Origin: Defluviicoccus sp.
Lineage (GTDB): Bacteria; Pseudomonadota; Alphaproteobacteria; MPNO01
Direction: 5' to 3'
Length of the DNA: 48,528 nt
NCBI GenBank assembly: GCA_022823775.1
Contig: JAJEHI010000083.1
Location: forward strand, 1 to 48,528
The notes below the pieces were generated by a model. That model was not told where the DNA came from. It saw only the letters and a list, made by a program, of their open reading frames with translations, and made no database searches. The position numbers and the translations under genes were made by a program. Positions 24,117 to 33,388 of the stretch are shown one piece after another; within the stretch, counting starts at the first letter, position 1; the number at the start of each line of letters is the position of its first letter.

Positions 24117-25223
24117 CTACGCCTGCAGCAGCTCCGCGGCTGCCCGACCGCGCTGTTCCTCTTCCAGCAGCCGGGCAACGATGTTGCGCGCGGCGACCCC
24201 GCCGGCATCGGCGTTGATGTCGATGAAGGGCGAGTCGGGGTTCGCGTCGATGCGCCGCTGCTGTCCCTCCAGCATCCACTTGTCCTCGAGGAACGTCTTG
24301 TCGACGCCTTTCTTGAAGTAGTCGGAGAGGTCGGAATCCTCGAGCTGGTGGTTGCGCGGGAAGGTCCAGAAATAGTGGGTCGAGCCCACGGTCTCGGGGG
24401 TCAGCGCATCGATAACCGTATGGGTGACACCCCTGGATCGGTCGCCCTCCGGCGCGCCGCTGCCGGCGAGTGCGACGCCTACGTCGAGCCAGACATGGGA
24501 CGGCGGTTCGAAGCGGATGATCTGCCAGCGGTCGACCTTCTCTCGCGTCTTGTCGAACCCGCCGGACCGCGCATAGAAGGGCGGCGGGTCGATGGCGTGC
24601 ATCCAGCGCGTCGCGGTGACGCTCGGGATATCGCGCGAGACGCGCTCCAGCGCCGTGCCCCTGACCCCGTCCATCGTATCCCGTTCCACCTTGGCCAGCG
24701 GCGTGTTGGCGACATGCTCGTTGCCGATGGTGGAGGCGTGCAGGAAGGTCTCGTGGGTGAGGTCGAGCAAATTGTCGACCAGAAGCTGGTAGTGAGCGCC
24801 GACATGGAGGTAGCCGGACACCATCGTCCAGGCCGGATCGTCGTGCCAGTGGAGTTCCGGAATCTCCGATTCGTCGGCCTGCGCGGGGTCGCCCATCCAG
24901 ATCCACAGGAACCGCCAGCGTTCGACCAGCGGGTAGGTGCGCACCTTCGAGCCGGGCGGAATCCGGGTCTGGCCGGGAATCCCGATGACCGTCCCGTCCG
25001 GCGCGTAGACCATGCCGTGATAGCCGCACTGCAAATTGTCGCCCGTCACCCGGCCGAAGGACAGCGGGGCGTGGCGGTGGCAACAGCGGTCCTCGAACGC
25101 CACCGCTCTTCCGTCCCCGATCCGGTACATGACGACCGGCTCGTCGAGGATCGTACGGGCGAGGGGCTCTTGGCCGACTTCATGGTCCCACGCGGCCACG
25201 TACCAGTAGTTCCTGAGAAACAT
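24117..25223 (-). CDS. Rieske non-heme iron oxygenase (vanillate demethylase-like)
   Basis: A 368-residue oxygenase component. The [2Fe-2S] ligands are Cys47-x-His49 and Cys66-x2-His69, separated by the canonical 16 residues. The mononuclear iron site is in DNLLDLTHETFLH (150-162), His157 and His162, with a later Asp expected. Length and the MFLRNYWYVAAW start match VanA-type O-demethylases and related oxygenases acting on aromatic acids. Reductase is not encoded nearby. It is the last gene of a three-gene run (flavoprotein, amidase, Rieske), 28 nt after the amidase, so its substrate may be the acid or amide handled there. Confidence 0.9.
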   Translation of the reverse strand: MFLRNYWYVAAWDHEVGQEPLARTILDEPVVMYRIGDGRAVAFEDRCCHRHAPLSFGRVTGDNLQCGYHGMVYAPDGTVIGIPGQTRIPPGSKVRTYPLVERWRFLWIWMGDPAQADESEIPELHWHDDPAWTMVSGYLHVGAHYQLLVDNLLDLTHETFLHASTIGNEHVANTPLAKVERDTMDGVRGTALERVSRDIPSVTATRWMHAIDPPPFYARSGGFDKTREKVDRWQIIRFEPPSHVWLDVGVALAGSGAPEGDRSRGVTHTVIDALTPETVGSTHYFWTFPRNHQLEDSDLSDYFKKGVDKTFLEDKWMLEGQQRRIDANPDSPFIDINADAGGVAARNIVARLLEEEQRGRAAAELLQA

Positions 25224-25251
25224 GCCTCTTCCCTTTCTCCGGTGGACCGCG

Positions 25252-26781
25252 CTATCCCTTCTCGCCTTGGGTCTGCCAGTCGCAGGACTGCTCGTAGGCG
25301 TGCGCCGCGCGGTAGATCGTGGTCTCCTCGAAGTGGCGCCCGACCAGCATCAGCCCGACCGGCTTGTCATCCGCGCCCATCCCGCAGGGGATCGAGATCG
25401 CCGGGTGGTGGCTGACGTTGAACGGCGCGGTGTTGCCGATAGCTTCCCAGCAATGGCCCATGGTCTCAAGGAACGGCGCGTCGCGCGGCGGGATTCTCGA
25501 CGTCGTCATCCGCGCTGTCGGCATTAGCAACAAATCGTTTTCGGCAAGCACCGCATCGTAAGCCGCGGTCAGCAACCGGCGCTGGTTCTGCGCCTTGGCA
25601 TGGAAATGCCCGCCATAGGCCTTGTCCGTGTAGCGCCCGAGCAGCAGGCCGAAGCGGAAGGTGTGCGGAAACTCCTCCGCGCGTGACGCGGCCCGGGCCA
25701 TCTCGTCGATCAGCGAGGTCGGATAGACGCCGCCGATATTCTTGCCGAACCCGTAGCCGCGGAACATCGTGTGGTACATCCCGTCGGCGCAGATCCCGCC
25801 CCAGATCGCGAGCCCGGTCGGGTGCATCGGGATCGAGACCTCCGTGACCTCCGCACCCAGCGATTCGAGGTGCCGGGCGGCCGCGCGCACGGTCGCGTCG
25901 ACATCGGGGAGCGAGTCGTAACAGCCGAAACCCTCGGAGACGACGGCGATCCGCATACCCCGGACATCGCCGCCGAGCGCGTCGGTGTAGCTGTCCACAC
26001 TTGGCACCCGCTGGCGCGGATCGAGCCCGTCCTCGCCCGCCATGGATTCGAGGAACAGCGCGTTGTCGGCGACGTTGTCGGTCATCGGGCCCGTGTGGTC
26101 GACGGTCGTCTCGATCCCCATGATCCCGGTATAGGGGATCAGGCCGAAGGTGGGTTTGATGCCGACGATCCCGGTCATCGACGCCGGGATGCGGATCGAG
26201 CCCGCCTGGTCGCCGCCGAGCGCCATGTCGACCTCCCCCGAGGCGACCAGCGCCGCGCTCCCGGTGGAGGAGCCGCCCGGCGTGTGGCCGGGATTGCGCG
26301 GGCTCTCCGCGATGTCCGAGGCCGAGGTGTTGCTGCCGCCGGAGACGCAGAAATACTCGCACACCGATTTGCCCAGGATGGTGGCGCCAGCGTCCAGCAG
26401 GCGCGTCACCACGGTCGCGTCGATATCCGGAACATAGCCTTCGAGCACCGACGCGCCGTTCATCATCGGGATGCCGGCGACGCAGGCGCTGTCCTTGATC
26501 GCGACCGTCCTTCCCTTTAGCGGGCCGTCGGCCGCGCCTTCGATCCGTGCCTTCACGTACCAGCCGCCATGCGGGTTCTCCGTCCGGTCGGGCCGCGACC
26601 ACGCGCCGCGCTCGTACTTCACCGGCGGCAAATCGTCCGGCGTTTTCTCGATCTCGTTGAAGGCATCGGCGAACGGCGCCCAGAAGGTCCGCATGTCCTC
26701 GGCGGTCGCGTCGTCGACCGTGAAGCCCATCTCTCCGGCGAGTTCCTTGATCGTGCTCGCGCTCGGCATCTCGTATTTCAT
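25252..26781 (-). CDS. Amidase signature family enzyme
   Basis: A 509-residue amidase. With the ATG at 26781 the catalytic residues fall at Lys96 (VAIKDS), Ser171 (GGSSTGS) and Ser195 (GGDQAGSIRIP), exactly the numbering of the Rhodococcus N-771 amidase, which supports the chosen start and the close family relation. A GAAGGAA ribosome site precedes it; a GTG-type upstream extension to 26796 is less likely. It is a clear paralogue of the amidase at 16504-18015, with shared stretches such as VAGIPMMNGASVLEGYVPD. It lies 16 nt after the flavoprotein gene and is followed by the Rieske gene. Confidence 0.9.
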   Translation of the reverse strand: MKYEMPSASTIKELAGEMGFTVDDATAEDMRTFWAPFADAFNEIEKTPDDLPPVKYERGAWSRPDRTENPHGGWYVKARIEGAADGPLKGRTVAIKDSACVAGIPMMNGASVLEGYVPDIDATVVTRLLDAGATILGKSVCEYFCVSGGSNTSASDIAESPRNPGHTPGGSSTGSAALVASGEVDMALGGDQAGSIRIPASMTGIVGIKPTFGLIPYTGIMGIETTVDHTGPMTDNVADNALFLESMAGEDGLDPRQRVPSVDSYTDALGGDVRGMRIAVVSEGFGCYDSLPDVDATVRAAARHLESLGAEVTEVSIPMHPTGLAIWGGICADGMYHTMFRGYGFGKNIGGVYPTSLIDEMARAASRAEEFPHTFRFGLLLGRYTDKAYGGHFHAKAQNQRRLLTAAYDAVLAENDLLLMPTARMTTSRIPPRDAPFLETMGHCWEAIGNTAPFNVSHHPAISIPCGMGADDKPVGLMLVGRHFEETTIYRAAHAYEQSCDWQTQGEKG

Positions 26782-26797
26782 CGTTCCTTCCCCCAAT

Positions 26798-28204
26798 TCA
26801 GTCCGCCGCTCCGATGTCGCGCGCGGCCGTCTCCGCCGCTACCAGTCCGAGCAGGAACGCCTTGATCAGTCCACCGATATAGGCGGCCTCCGGCCCCCCC
26901 TCGACGCCGCCCACGGTCGAGCCCGCGGCATAGAGACCGGGGATCGGCGTGTCGTCCGGTCTCAGCACGCGCGCCGCGCCGTCGACCGCGATGCCGCCCA
27001 TCGTCACCGTAATACCCGCCGCGAGCGGAATCGCGTGGAAGGGCGGGGTTTCGATGGGCACCGGCGTATAGCGATCCGCGGTCCGGGTCGGCGTGAGCGC
27101 GGCCGTGCGGCCCGCTCTCGCGGCGGCGTTGAATTCCGAGACCGTGACCTCGAGAGTCCCCGTATCGAGCCCGCAACGGATCGCGAGTTCCCCGATGGAG
27201 CCTGCCGAGTGGAGCGTTCCCCCGGCTTCCACCAGCAGCGGGTTGGGCGGCACCAGGTCGGCCTCCCTCGCCTGTTCCCAGACGGCCGAATCGAAGATCG
27301 CGGTCGCGGCCAGCGGGTCGTCGAGGCGGGCGATGGCGTTGGTGACGTAGACGCCGCCCACACCCTCGTCGACGAAGCGTCTGGCATCGGCACCCACCAC
27401 GATGCCCGAGGCGCAGATCACGTCGACCTGCGGATAGGGCCAGAGCTCCGGATCGGTCATCACGTCGCGCGAGAGCACGTGGCCGTAGAACTTGTCGAGC
27501 CCGACCAGTGCGGCTCCGGCGTCCTCGGCCATGCGGAGCCCGTCGCCGCGTCCGGTCTCGGTGTTGCGCTGGCGGATGCGGTCCGGCTGTCCGGTTAGGT
27601 GCCGGGCGAGGAGTTCGCGGTCGGCCTGAAAGCCGCCATCGGCGATCACGACCGCGCCGGCTTCGATCGTCGAAGTGCCGTTCGCGTCCCGGACTTCGAC
27701 GCCGCGGCACACGCCGTCTTCCATGACCAGGGCGAGCGCTTCGGTGCCGCGCAGGATGGTTCCCCCGGCGGCCCGGAGCCGCGCTTCCAGGCCACGCAGA
27801 AAGAGGTCCGGACCGTTCCCTTCCCAATCCAGGCCCGCGCCCATCCTCCGGACCGGCGCAAGGCTCGGCAGGCCGTAGTTGCGGCGAGGCACGACCTCGA
27901 GCGTGGCCCCGTGGGATTCGATCCAGGCGGCCACGCGCCCACCGTTCTCGGCGAAGGTCCTTGCCAGATCGGGGCGTGCCGTTCCCCCGGTCCCGCTCAT
28001 CACGCGCTCGTAGACGATCTCCGGCGGGTCGTCCGCGTTCGCGAGCGCCGTGTGGAGCACACCGGTGCACACCCGCGAATTGCACATATAGAGCTCGTCC
28101 TCGCCGCGCTCGATCGCAACGGCCCCGAGGCCGGACTCCGCGGCGCGAACCGCCGCCGTCATCCCGGCGAAACCGCCCCCGATCGCAGCCAGGTCGACCT
28201 TCAT
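26798..28204 (-). CDS. FAD-dependent oxidoreductase, fumarate reductase/succinate dehydrogenase flavoprotein-like
   Basis: A 468-residue FAD_binding_2 protein. The N-terminal strand and loop AAIGGGFAGMTAA (6-18) is a GxGxxG dinucleotide site, AIERGED ends the second strand, and the C-terminal ITVTMGGIAVDG and GLYAAGSTVGGVEGG bind the flavin. This architecture is shared by fumarate reductase, 3-ketosteroid dehydrogenase and tricarballylate dehydrogenase, so the reaction is probably dehydrogenation or reduction of a C=C bond. There is no signal peptide, so it acts in the cytoplasm. First gene of the operon with the amidase and Rieske oxygenase; divergent from the RidA at 28297. Confidence 0.85.
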   Translation of the reverse strand: MKVDLAAIGGGFAGMTAAVRAAESGLGAVAIERGEDELYMCNSRVCTGVLHTALANADDPPEIVYERVMSGTGGTARPDLARTFAENGGRVAAWIESHGATLEVVPRRNYGLPSLAPVRRMGAGLDWEGNGPDLFLRGLEARLRAAGGTILRGTEALALVMEDGVCRGVEVRDANGTSTIEAGAVVIADGGFQADRELLARHLTGQPDRIRQRNTETGRGDGLRMAEDAGAALVGLDKFYGHVLSRDVMTDPELWPYPQVDVICASGIVVGADARRFVDEGVGGVYVTNAIARLDDPLAATAIFDSAVWEQAREADLVPPNPLLVEAGGTLHSAGSIGELAIRCGLDTGTLEVTVSEFNAAARAGRTAALTPTRTADRYTPVPIETPPFHAIPLAAGITVTMGGIAVDGAARVLRPDDTPIPGLYAAGSTVGGVEGGPEAAYIGGLIKAFLLGLVAAETAARDIGAAD

Positions 28205-28296
28205 CCCCTACCCTCTTGCCGCCTCGCGTGCGTTGCGGCGAACGCGCCGCGCTGGCATCGTAGCCGCGAATTCATCACCGAGACTAGGGGACGAAG

Positions 28297-28671
28297 ATGG
28301 CGATCGAAAGACACCAGGCGAGGCACGGCAAGGTCGTGAACGGAAAGCAGATGCCGTCGATGAGCAGCATCGTCGTGCACGGCGACACGATCTATCTCGC
28401 CGGGCAGGTCGGGCACGGCGGCGGGGACATCAAGGCCCAGACCCGGGAGATTCTCGACAATATCGACGCCCAGCTCGCCTCCGTCGGCAGCGACAAGTCG
28501 AAGATCCTCTCGGCCAATCTGTGGATTACCGATTTCGAGAATTTCGGAGCGATGAACGAGGTGTGGAACGCCTGGATCGATCCAGACAACATGCCCGCGC
28601 GCGCTTGCGTGCGCTCGGAACTGGCGCGGCCGGAGTTCCTCATCGAGATCATGGTGACCGCGGCGAAGTAG
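28297..28671 (+). CDS. RidA family protein with the catalytic Arg
   Basis: A 124-residue RidA-type protein. Unlike the RidA at 7039-7431, it keeps the catalytic arginine: Arg102 in MPARACV aligns with Arg105 of E. coli RidA, and Glu117 in FLIEIMV matches Glu120. It is therefore a candidate 2-iminoacid/enamine deaminase or a related hydrolase. GGGGACGA precedes the ATG at 28297. It diverges from the flavoprotein-amidase-Rieske operon and converges on the NMT1-like gene. It may remove reactive imines formed by the flavoprotein, but that is inference. Confidence 0.87.
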   Translation: MAIERHQARHGKVVNGKQMPSMSSIVVHGDTIYLAGQVGHGGGDIKAQTREILDNIDAQLASVGSDKSKILSANLWITDFENFGAMNEVWNAWIDPDNMPARACVRSELARPEFLIEIMVTAAK

Positions 28672-28692
28672 CCGCGGCTGAAGAAGTGCGGC

Positions 28693-29622
28693 TCAGGCGC
28701 CGAGCAGATCGTGCGCCTGGGCCTGCCGCCTGGCGTCGATCAGGCTCTGCTCGCCCACGTCGTCGAGCATGTCCCAGCTTCGCATCCACTCGTAGGTGCG
28801 CTGGAGCTCGTGCTCGGGGATCGGCGCCGGGTCGGTGACCTGGATCCGGCTCAGCCGGAGGTCGTCGACCGTGAGCTCCGCAAGCCCCGGATGCTGCCCT
28901 TCGTGATAGTCGAGGAAGATCTGCGCGTATTTCCGCTTGTCCGCGTTTATCAGTTCGACTGCCCTGGAGACCGCCCGGTTGAACGCGGCGTAAGTGTTGG
29001 CGTCGACCGCGTCCGAGACCACCTCGGTGCCGTGATAGAGCGCTTCGCAGATCACCCTGCAGCCGTTCTTCTCGGCCAGCGTGATGTAGGGCTCGGTCAG
29101 CGTCGTCGCCTCGACCTCCCCCGTGAACATCGCGTCGTAGCGCGCCGCCGAGCCGTTCGGCGCGCGGCAGGTCTTGATGTCCTCCCGCGGCATGAAGCCT
29201 TCGAGGAGGTGCATGGTGAGATAGTGGGTGCCGAAGAAATACGGCACGCCGATCATCCGCCCGGCGAGCTGTTGCGGGGTGAAGACGTCCGAATCCGGCC
29301 TGACCACGATGGCCGCACAGGTGACGATGGAGCGCCTGCCGACCTGCCGGCCGCGCGCCGAACTGTCTTGGACGCGGCGGTAATTCCCCCACTCGCAGGC
29401 GTTGTACATGTCCGCGCCGCCCTGCTCGAAGGTGTTGCCGTGGCTGCCGAAGGCGGAAAACGCGTCCGGCGAGGTCTCGCCGGTGTCGATCTCTCGCGGC
29501 GTATTGACCCTGCCCACCCACTCGATCCTGACGCCCTCGGCCTCGAACAGCCCTTCCCGGTCCGCCACCAGTTCGGCGAGACCCTGGAACGGCGCCGTGG
29601 TTTCCAGCCTCAACGTTTTCAT
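28693..29622 (-). CDS. NMT1/THI5-like substrate-binding protein without a signal peptide
   Basis: A 309-residue periplasmic-binding-fold protein of the nitrate/taurine/pyrimidine-precursor group. It begins directly with the first beta strand and helix of the fold, MKTLRLETTAPFQGL and LVADREGLFEAEGV, so there is no export signal or lipobox, and no further in-frame start lies in the 61 nt before it that would add one. No ABC permease or ATPase of this class is near. The CCCFC motif of THI5 pyrimidine synthase is absent. It is most likely a cytoplasmic ligand-binding or catalytic protein. It follows the UbiD gene by 61 nt on the same strand. Confidence 0.78.
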   Translation of the reverse strand: MKTLRLETTAPFQGLAELVADREGLFEAEGVRIEWVGRVNTPREIDTGETSPDAFSAFGSHGNTFEQGGADMYNACEWGNYRRVQDSSARGRQVGRRSIVTCAAIVVRPDSDVFTPQQLAGRMIGVPYFFGTHYLTMHLLEGFMPREDIKTCRAPNGSAARYDAMFTGEVEATTLTEPYITLAEKNGCRVICEALYHGTEVVSDAVDANTYAAFNRAVSRAVELINADKRKYAQIFLDYHEGQHPGLAELTVDDLRLSRIQVTDPAPIPEHELQRTYEWMRSWDMLDDVGEQSLIDARRQAQAHDLLGA

Positions 29623-29683
29623 GAGGTCCTCCCGGGATGCCGACCGAGAATATCAGGTGAACGGCCCGATCGGCAATTGGCGG

Positions 29684-31108
29684 CTACGGCAGCATGTCGG
29701 CGTATTTTGACCGGATGCGGTCGTCGAACTCCTTGGAGGAGCGGGCGACGATGGGGAAGCTGTCGCGGCGGTTGAACGGGATGCACGCATCGACCACCAC
29801 GCGCGCGCTGCGCCGGTCGGTATCGCCGTCATAGCACATCGGGTCGAGATGGCTGCTCCAGCCGCCGCGGACGGTCTCCATGTCCTCGCGCGGGTCGAAC
29901 CGGGTGCACATCGCCCACACCACGTCGTCCATGTTCGTCGGGTCGATATCGTCGTCGACCACCACCACCCAGCGGTTGCAGTAGGCGCCGGCATGGCAGG
30001 ACGCCGCGATCATTCCCGCTTGCTTGGAATGGCCGCCATACATCTGCTTGATCGAGACGGTGAGCCACATCCGGCTGCCGCCGGCCTCGTGCGCCCAGAC
30101 GCCCCTGACCTCCGGGACGCCGGCGGCCTCGAGCTGGTTCCACACCGCGCCGCAGCGATAGGTGCCGAGATAGAACGTGTTGTCGTTGGGCGGCACCGCC
30201 GGGATCGCGCCGGTCAGCACCGGGTTGTCGCGGTGCATGAAGGTCTCGATGCGGATCGCAGGCTCCTCGCGCTGGCCGCCGGCGTAGTAGCCGGTCCATT
30301 CGCCCAGCGGACCCTCCAGCACCTTGTCGCCGGCATGGATGAAGCCCTCGAAGGCGATCTCGGCGCCGGCCGGCACCGGCAGTCCCGTCTTCGGCATGTT
30401 GATGACCTCGATGGGCTCCCGCATCAGCCCGCCGACGGCGTCGAACTCGTTCTTGCCATAGGGGATCTCCAGCCCGGCGATCATGAAGAAGGCGGGATGC
30501 ATGCCGGCAACCACCGCGACGGGGCAGGCTTCGCCGCGCTGGTGGTACTTCTCCATGATCAGCCGGCCGTGCTTGCCGGGCGACATCATCACCGTCGCGA
30601 CCGCCGGCTCGTGCGACTGAACGCGGTAGCAGCCGAAATTGATCCAGCCGGTGTCCGGGTCCTTCATCACCACCATGCAGCCGGTGCCGATGAAATGCCC
30701 GCCGTCGTGCTCGTGCCACTTGGGCGTCGGGATGGTGGTGATGTCGACCGCCGCGCCCTCGCTGACATTGTCGAGCAGCGGGCCGCCATTGACCTCGCGC
30801 GGCGCGTGGGTCGGCGCGTCGCCCATATAGTCGCGCCACCAGCGGATCAGGTCCATCTCGGAGGCTTCCGGGTCGAGGCCCAGCGCGACGTTTATGCGCG
30901 GCACCGAGGTCAGGATGTTCGCGATAACCCGGTGGCCCTTGGGGAAGCCCGGAACCTCGTCGAACATCACCGCCGGGTTTCCCATCTTGCGCTGGAAGAT
31001 GTCGACGAGACCGCCGATTTCCTCGTGATGTTCCACGCCCGTGAGGGTCTGGAGCTCGCCGATGCGCTCGACGCCCTCCAGCCAGTTCCGCAAGTCCTTG
31101 TTCGCCAC
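29684..31108 (-). CDS. UbiD family decarboxylase
   Basis: A 474-residue prenyl-FMN-dependent (de)carboxylase family protein. Catalytic residues are in place: Asn157 and Arg162 in NFGCYR, Glu265 and Glu270 in LEGPLGEWTGYY, with the same 103-residue spacing as in the other UbiD of this window. The start is GTG at 31108, supported by AAGGAG 7 nt upstream. It is shorter at the N terminus than its paralogue and clearly diverged from it, suggesting a different substrate. It lies 48 nt after copA and 61 nt before the leaderless NMT1-like gene. No ubiX is seen. Confidence 0.88.
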   Translation of the reverse strand: MANKDLRNWLEGVERIGELQTLTGVEHHEEIGGLVDIFQRKMGNPAVMFDEVPGFPKGHRVIANILTSVPRINVALGLDPEASEMDLIRWWRDYMGDAPTHAPREVNGGPLLDNVSEGAAVDITTIPTPKWHEHDGGHFIGTGCMVVMKDPDTGWINFGCYRVQSHEPAVATVMMSPGKHGRLIMEKYHQRGEACPVAVVAGMHPAFFMIAGLEIPYGKNEFDAVGGLMREPIEVINMPKTGLPVPAGAEIAFEGFIHAGDKVLEGPLGEWTGYYAGGQREEPAIRIETFMHRDNPVLTGAIPAVPPNDNTFYLGTYRCGAVWNQLEAAGVPEVRGVWAHEAGGSRMWLTVSIKQMYGGHSKQAGMIAASCHAGAYCNRWVVVVDDDIDPTNMDDVVWAMCTRFDPREDMETVRGGWSSHLDPMCYDGDTDRRSARVVVDACIPFNRRDSFPIVARSSKEFDDRIRSKYADMLP

Positions 31109-31156
31109 GCCGCCGCTCCTTCTTGCCGGAAAAGACAGTCTAGCGGCAGCGGGGAC

Positions 31157-33388
31157 TCACGCGAAGCGGCGGAGACGGAGCGAATTGGCGACGACCAGCA
31201 CGCTCGAGACGCTCATCGCGGCGGCGGCCAGCATGGGGTCGAGCAGGAGTCCGAAGACCGGGTAGAGCGCGCCCGCGGCGAGCGGGATCAGCGCCACGTT
31301 GTAGGCATAGGCCCAGAACAGGTTCACGCGGATCGTGGCGAGCGTCTTCCGGGCCAACCGGATGGCGGTCACGACGCCGCGCAGATCGCCGGACATCAGG
31401 ACGACGTCCGCCGTCTCCACCGCGATATCCGTCCCGGTGCCGATGGCGATTCCGGCATCCGCCTCGGCGAGCGCCGGGGCGTCGTTGATCCCGTCGCCCA
31501 CGAAGGCGACCGTGCCGTCGCCGCGTCTCAGCGCCTTCACCGTTTCCGCCTTGCGGTCCGGCAGGACCTCGGCTTCTACGCTGGAGATACCGAGCGAGCG
31601 TGCGACCGCCTCCGCTGTCGCCCGGCTGTCGCCGGTGATCATCGCGATATCGAAGCCCTGCGCCGCGAGATCGGATATTGCCTGCCGGCTTTCCTCCTTC
31701 GGCGGATCGCGAAACGCGAGAACGGCGGCAAGATCGCCGTCGATCGCGGCCAGAACGGCGGTCTTGCCGGCACGGGCAAGGTCGGCGCGGACCCTCTCCG
31801 ACACCGCGCAGTCGATGTCGCGGCCGTTCAGAAAGCGGGCCGAGCCGACGACGACCTCGTGCCCCTCGACCCTGGCGGCGATCCCGAGACCCGGTTCCAC
31901 CGAAAACCCGTCCACGGGGGCGAGCGGTCCGGGCGCGGCGTCGACTGCGGCGGAGGCGAGGGGGTGCTCGCTCAGCGTTTCCGCTGCGGCGATCAGGGCG
32001 AAAACCTCGTCATTCACCGTCCCCGACCCGTCGGGAAGGAGCCGGTCGGTAAGAACCGGTCGTCCGGCGGTCAGCGTACCTGTCTTGTCGAAGGCGATCG
32101 TGCGGGCGCGCGCGAGCGTCTCCAGCGCGGCGCCGTTGCGGATCAGCACGCCGCGCTCCGCGCCGACGCCGGTGCCGACCAGGATCGCCGTGGGCGTCGC
32201 GAGCCCCATCGCGCAGGGACAGGCGATCAGCAGGACCGAGACAGCGGCGACGAAGGCATAGCTCAGCGCGGGCGGCGGCGCGAAAGCGAGCCAGGCCGCG
32301 AAGGCGAGCGCCGCGACGGCGAGCGCGCACGGCACCAGAATCCCCGCGATACGGTCGGCCTGGCGGGCGATGGGCGCCTTGGCGGATTGGGCTTCGGCGA
32401 CGGTAGCGAGGATCCGGCCGAGCACGGTGTCGCCGCCGATGCGCTCGACCCGGACCGTCAGCGCACCCGCCCCGTTGACGGTGCCGCCGAATACCTCGTC
32501 GCCCTCCTGCTTGGCGACCGGAACGGGCTCCCCGGTGACCGTGGACTCGTCGACGAAGCTGTCGCCCGCGGTCACCGACGCGTCGACCGGAACCCGCTCG
32601 CCCGGCTTGATCAGCACCGTGTCCCCGACCGCGACCTCTTCGACCGGGACTTCCCGCTCGGTCCCGTCGCGCAGCACCCGCGCCGTCGCCGGACGGAGGT
32701 CCATGAGGCTCGCGATGGCGTCGGACGCCCGGCCGCGCGCGATGGCTTCGAGCAGCCGGCCCAGCAGGATCAGCGTGACGATCACGCCCGCCGCCTCGAA
32801 ATATGGCACCGCCGTCCCTTCCGGGAAGATCGACGGCGCGACCAGCGCGAGGACCGAGTAGCCGAAAGCCGCGCCCGCGCCGATCATCACCAGGCTGTTC
32901 ATCCCCGGGCTCGCGTGGCGAAGCTCGGCCCAGCCATGAACGAAAAACCCGCGCCCCGACCACAGCACCACCGGGGCGGCGAGCAGGAGCTGCACCCAGA
33001 GCCATGCCTGCTCTCCGGCGACCGAGGCGAGACCGGTACCGGGCAGCATCGATCCCATCGCGATCAGGAACAGCGGCACCGTGAAGGCGGCCGCGACCAC
33101 GAACCGCCGCTTGAGGGTCGCGATCTCCTCCTCGTTCGCCGCCCGCGTGTCCTCGCCGGGGGCGGTCCCGGCATCGATTTCACCCGCCCCGTAGCCCGCG
33201 CCCCGGATTGCCTCGGCGATCGCCGGCGGGTCGAGGATGTCCGGCAGATAGACGATCCGCGCCCGCTCGGTCGCCAGGTTGACGTCGGCGCCGGCGACAC
33301 CCTCCAGCGCGTTCAGCGTGCGTTCGACCCGGGCACGGCAATTGCCGCAGGTCATTCCGTCGACGCGCAGAGTGAGTTCGGCGGTCAT
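31157..33388 (-). CDS. copA: Copper-translocating P1B-type ATPase
   Basis: A 743-residue heavy-metal P-type ATPase. There is one N-terminal HMA domain with GMTCGNC (Cys14, Cys17). Eight transmembrane segments are expected, the ion-binding CPC sits at 390-392 (ACPCAMGLATPTA), the phosphorylated Asp434 lies in DKTGTLT, and GDGxND is present as VGDGINDAPAL. CPC with a single CxxC domain indicates Cu(I) export from the cytoplasm. The ATG at 33388 is chosen because the HMA domain follows at once; an ATG at 33421 would add eleven residues, and neither has a strong ribosome site. No CueR-type regulator or copper chaperone gene is adjacent, so it looks like a housekeeping gene among catabolic ones. 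Confidence 0.92.
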   Translation of the reverse strand: MTAELTLRVDGMTCGNCRARVERTLNALEGVAGADVNLATERARIVYLPDILDPPAIAEAIRGAGYGAGEIDAGTAPGEDTRAANEEEIATLKRRFVVAAAFTVPLFLIAMGSMLPGTGLASVAGEQAWLWVQLLLAAPVVLWSGRGFFVHGWAELRHASPGMNSLVMIGAGAAFGYSVLALVAPSIFPEGTAVPYFEAAGVIVTLILLGRLLEAIARGRASDAIASLMDLRPATARVLRDGTEREVPVEEVAVGDTVLIKPGERVPVDASVTAGDSFVDESTVTGEPVPVAKQEGDEVFGGTVNGAGALTVRVERIGGDTVLGRILATVAEAQSAKAPIARQADRIAGILVPCALAVAALAFAAWLAFAPPPALSYAFVAAVSVLLIACPCAMGLATPTAILVGTGVGAERGVLIRNGAALETLARARTIAFDKTGTLTAGRPVLTDRLLPDGSGTVNDEVFALIAAAETLSEHPLASAAVDAAPGPLAPVDGFSVEPGLGIAARVEGHEVVVGSARFLNGRDIDCAVSERVRADLARAGKTAVLAAIDGDLAAVLAFRDPPKEESRQAISDLAAQGFDIAMITGDSRATAEAVARSLGISSVEAEVLPDRKAETVKALRRGDGTVAFVGDGINDAPALAEADAGIAIGTGTDIAVETADVVLMSGDLRGVVTAIRLARKTLATIRVNLFWAYAYNVALIPLAAGALYPVFGLLLDPMLAAAAMSVSSVLVVANSLRLRRFA

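Noticed and set aside
28693-29622. THI5-type pyrimidine synthase
   Set aside because: The characteristic CCCFC motif is missing.
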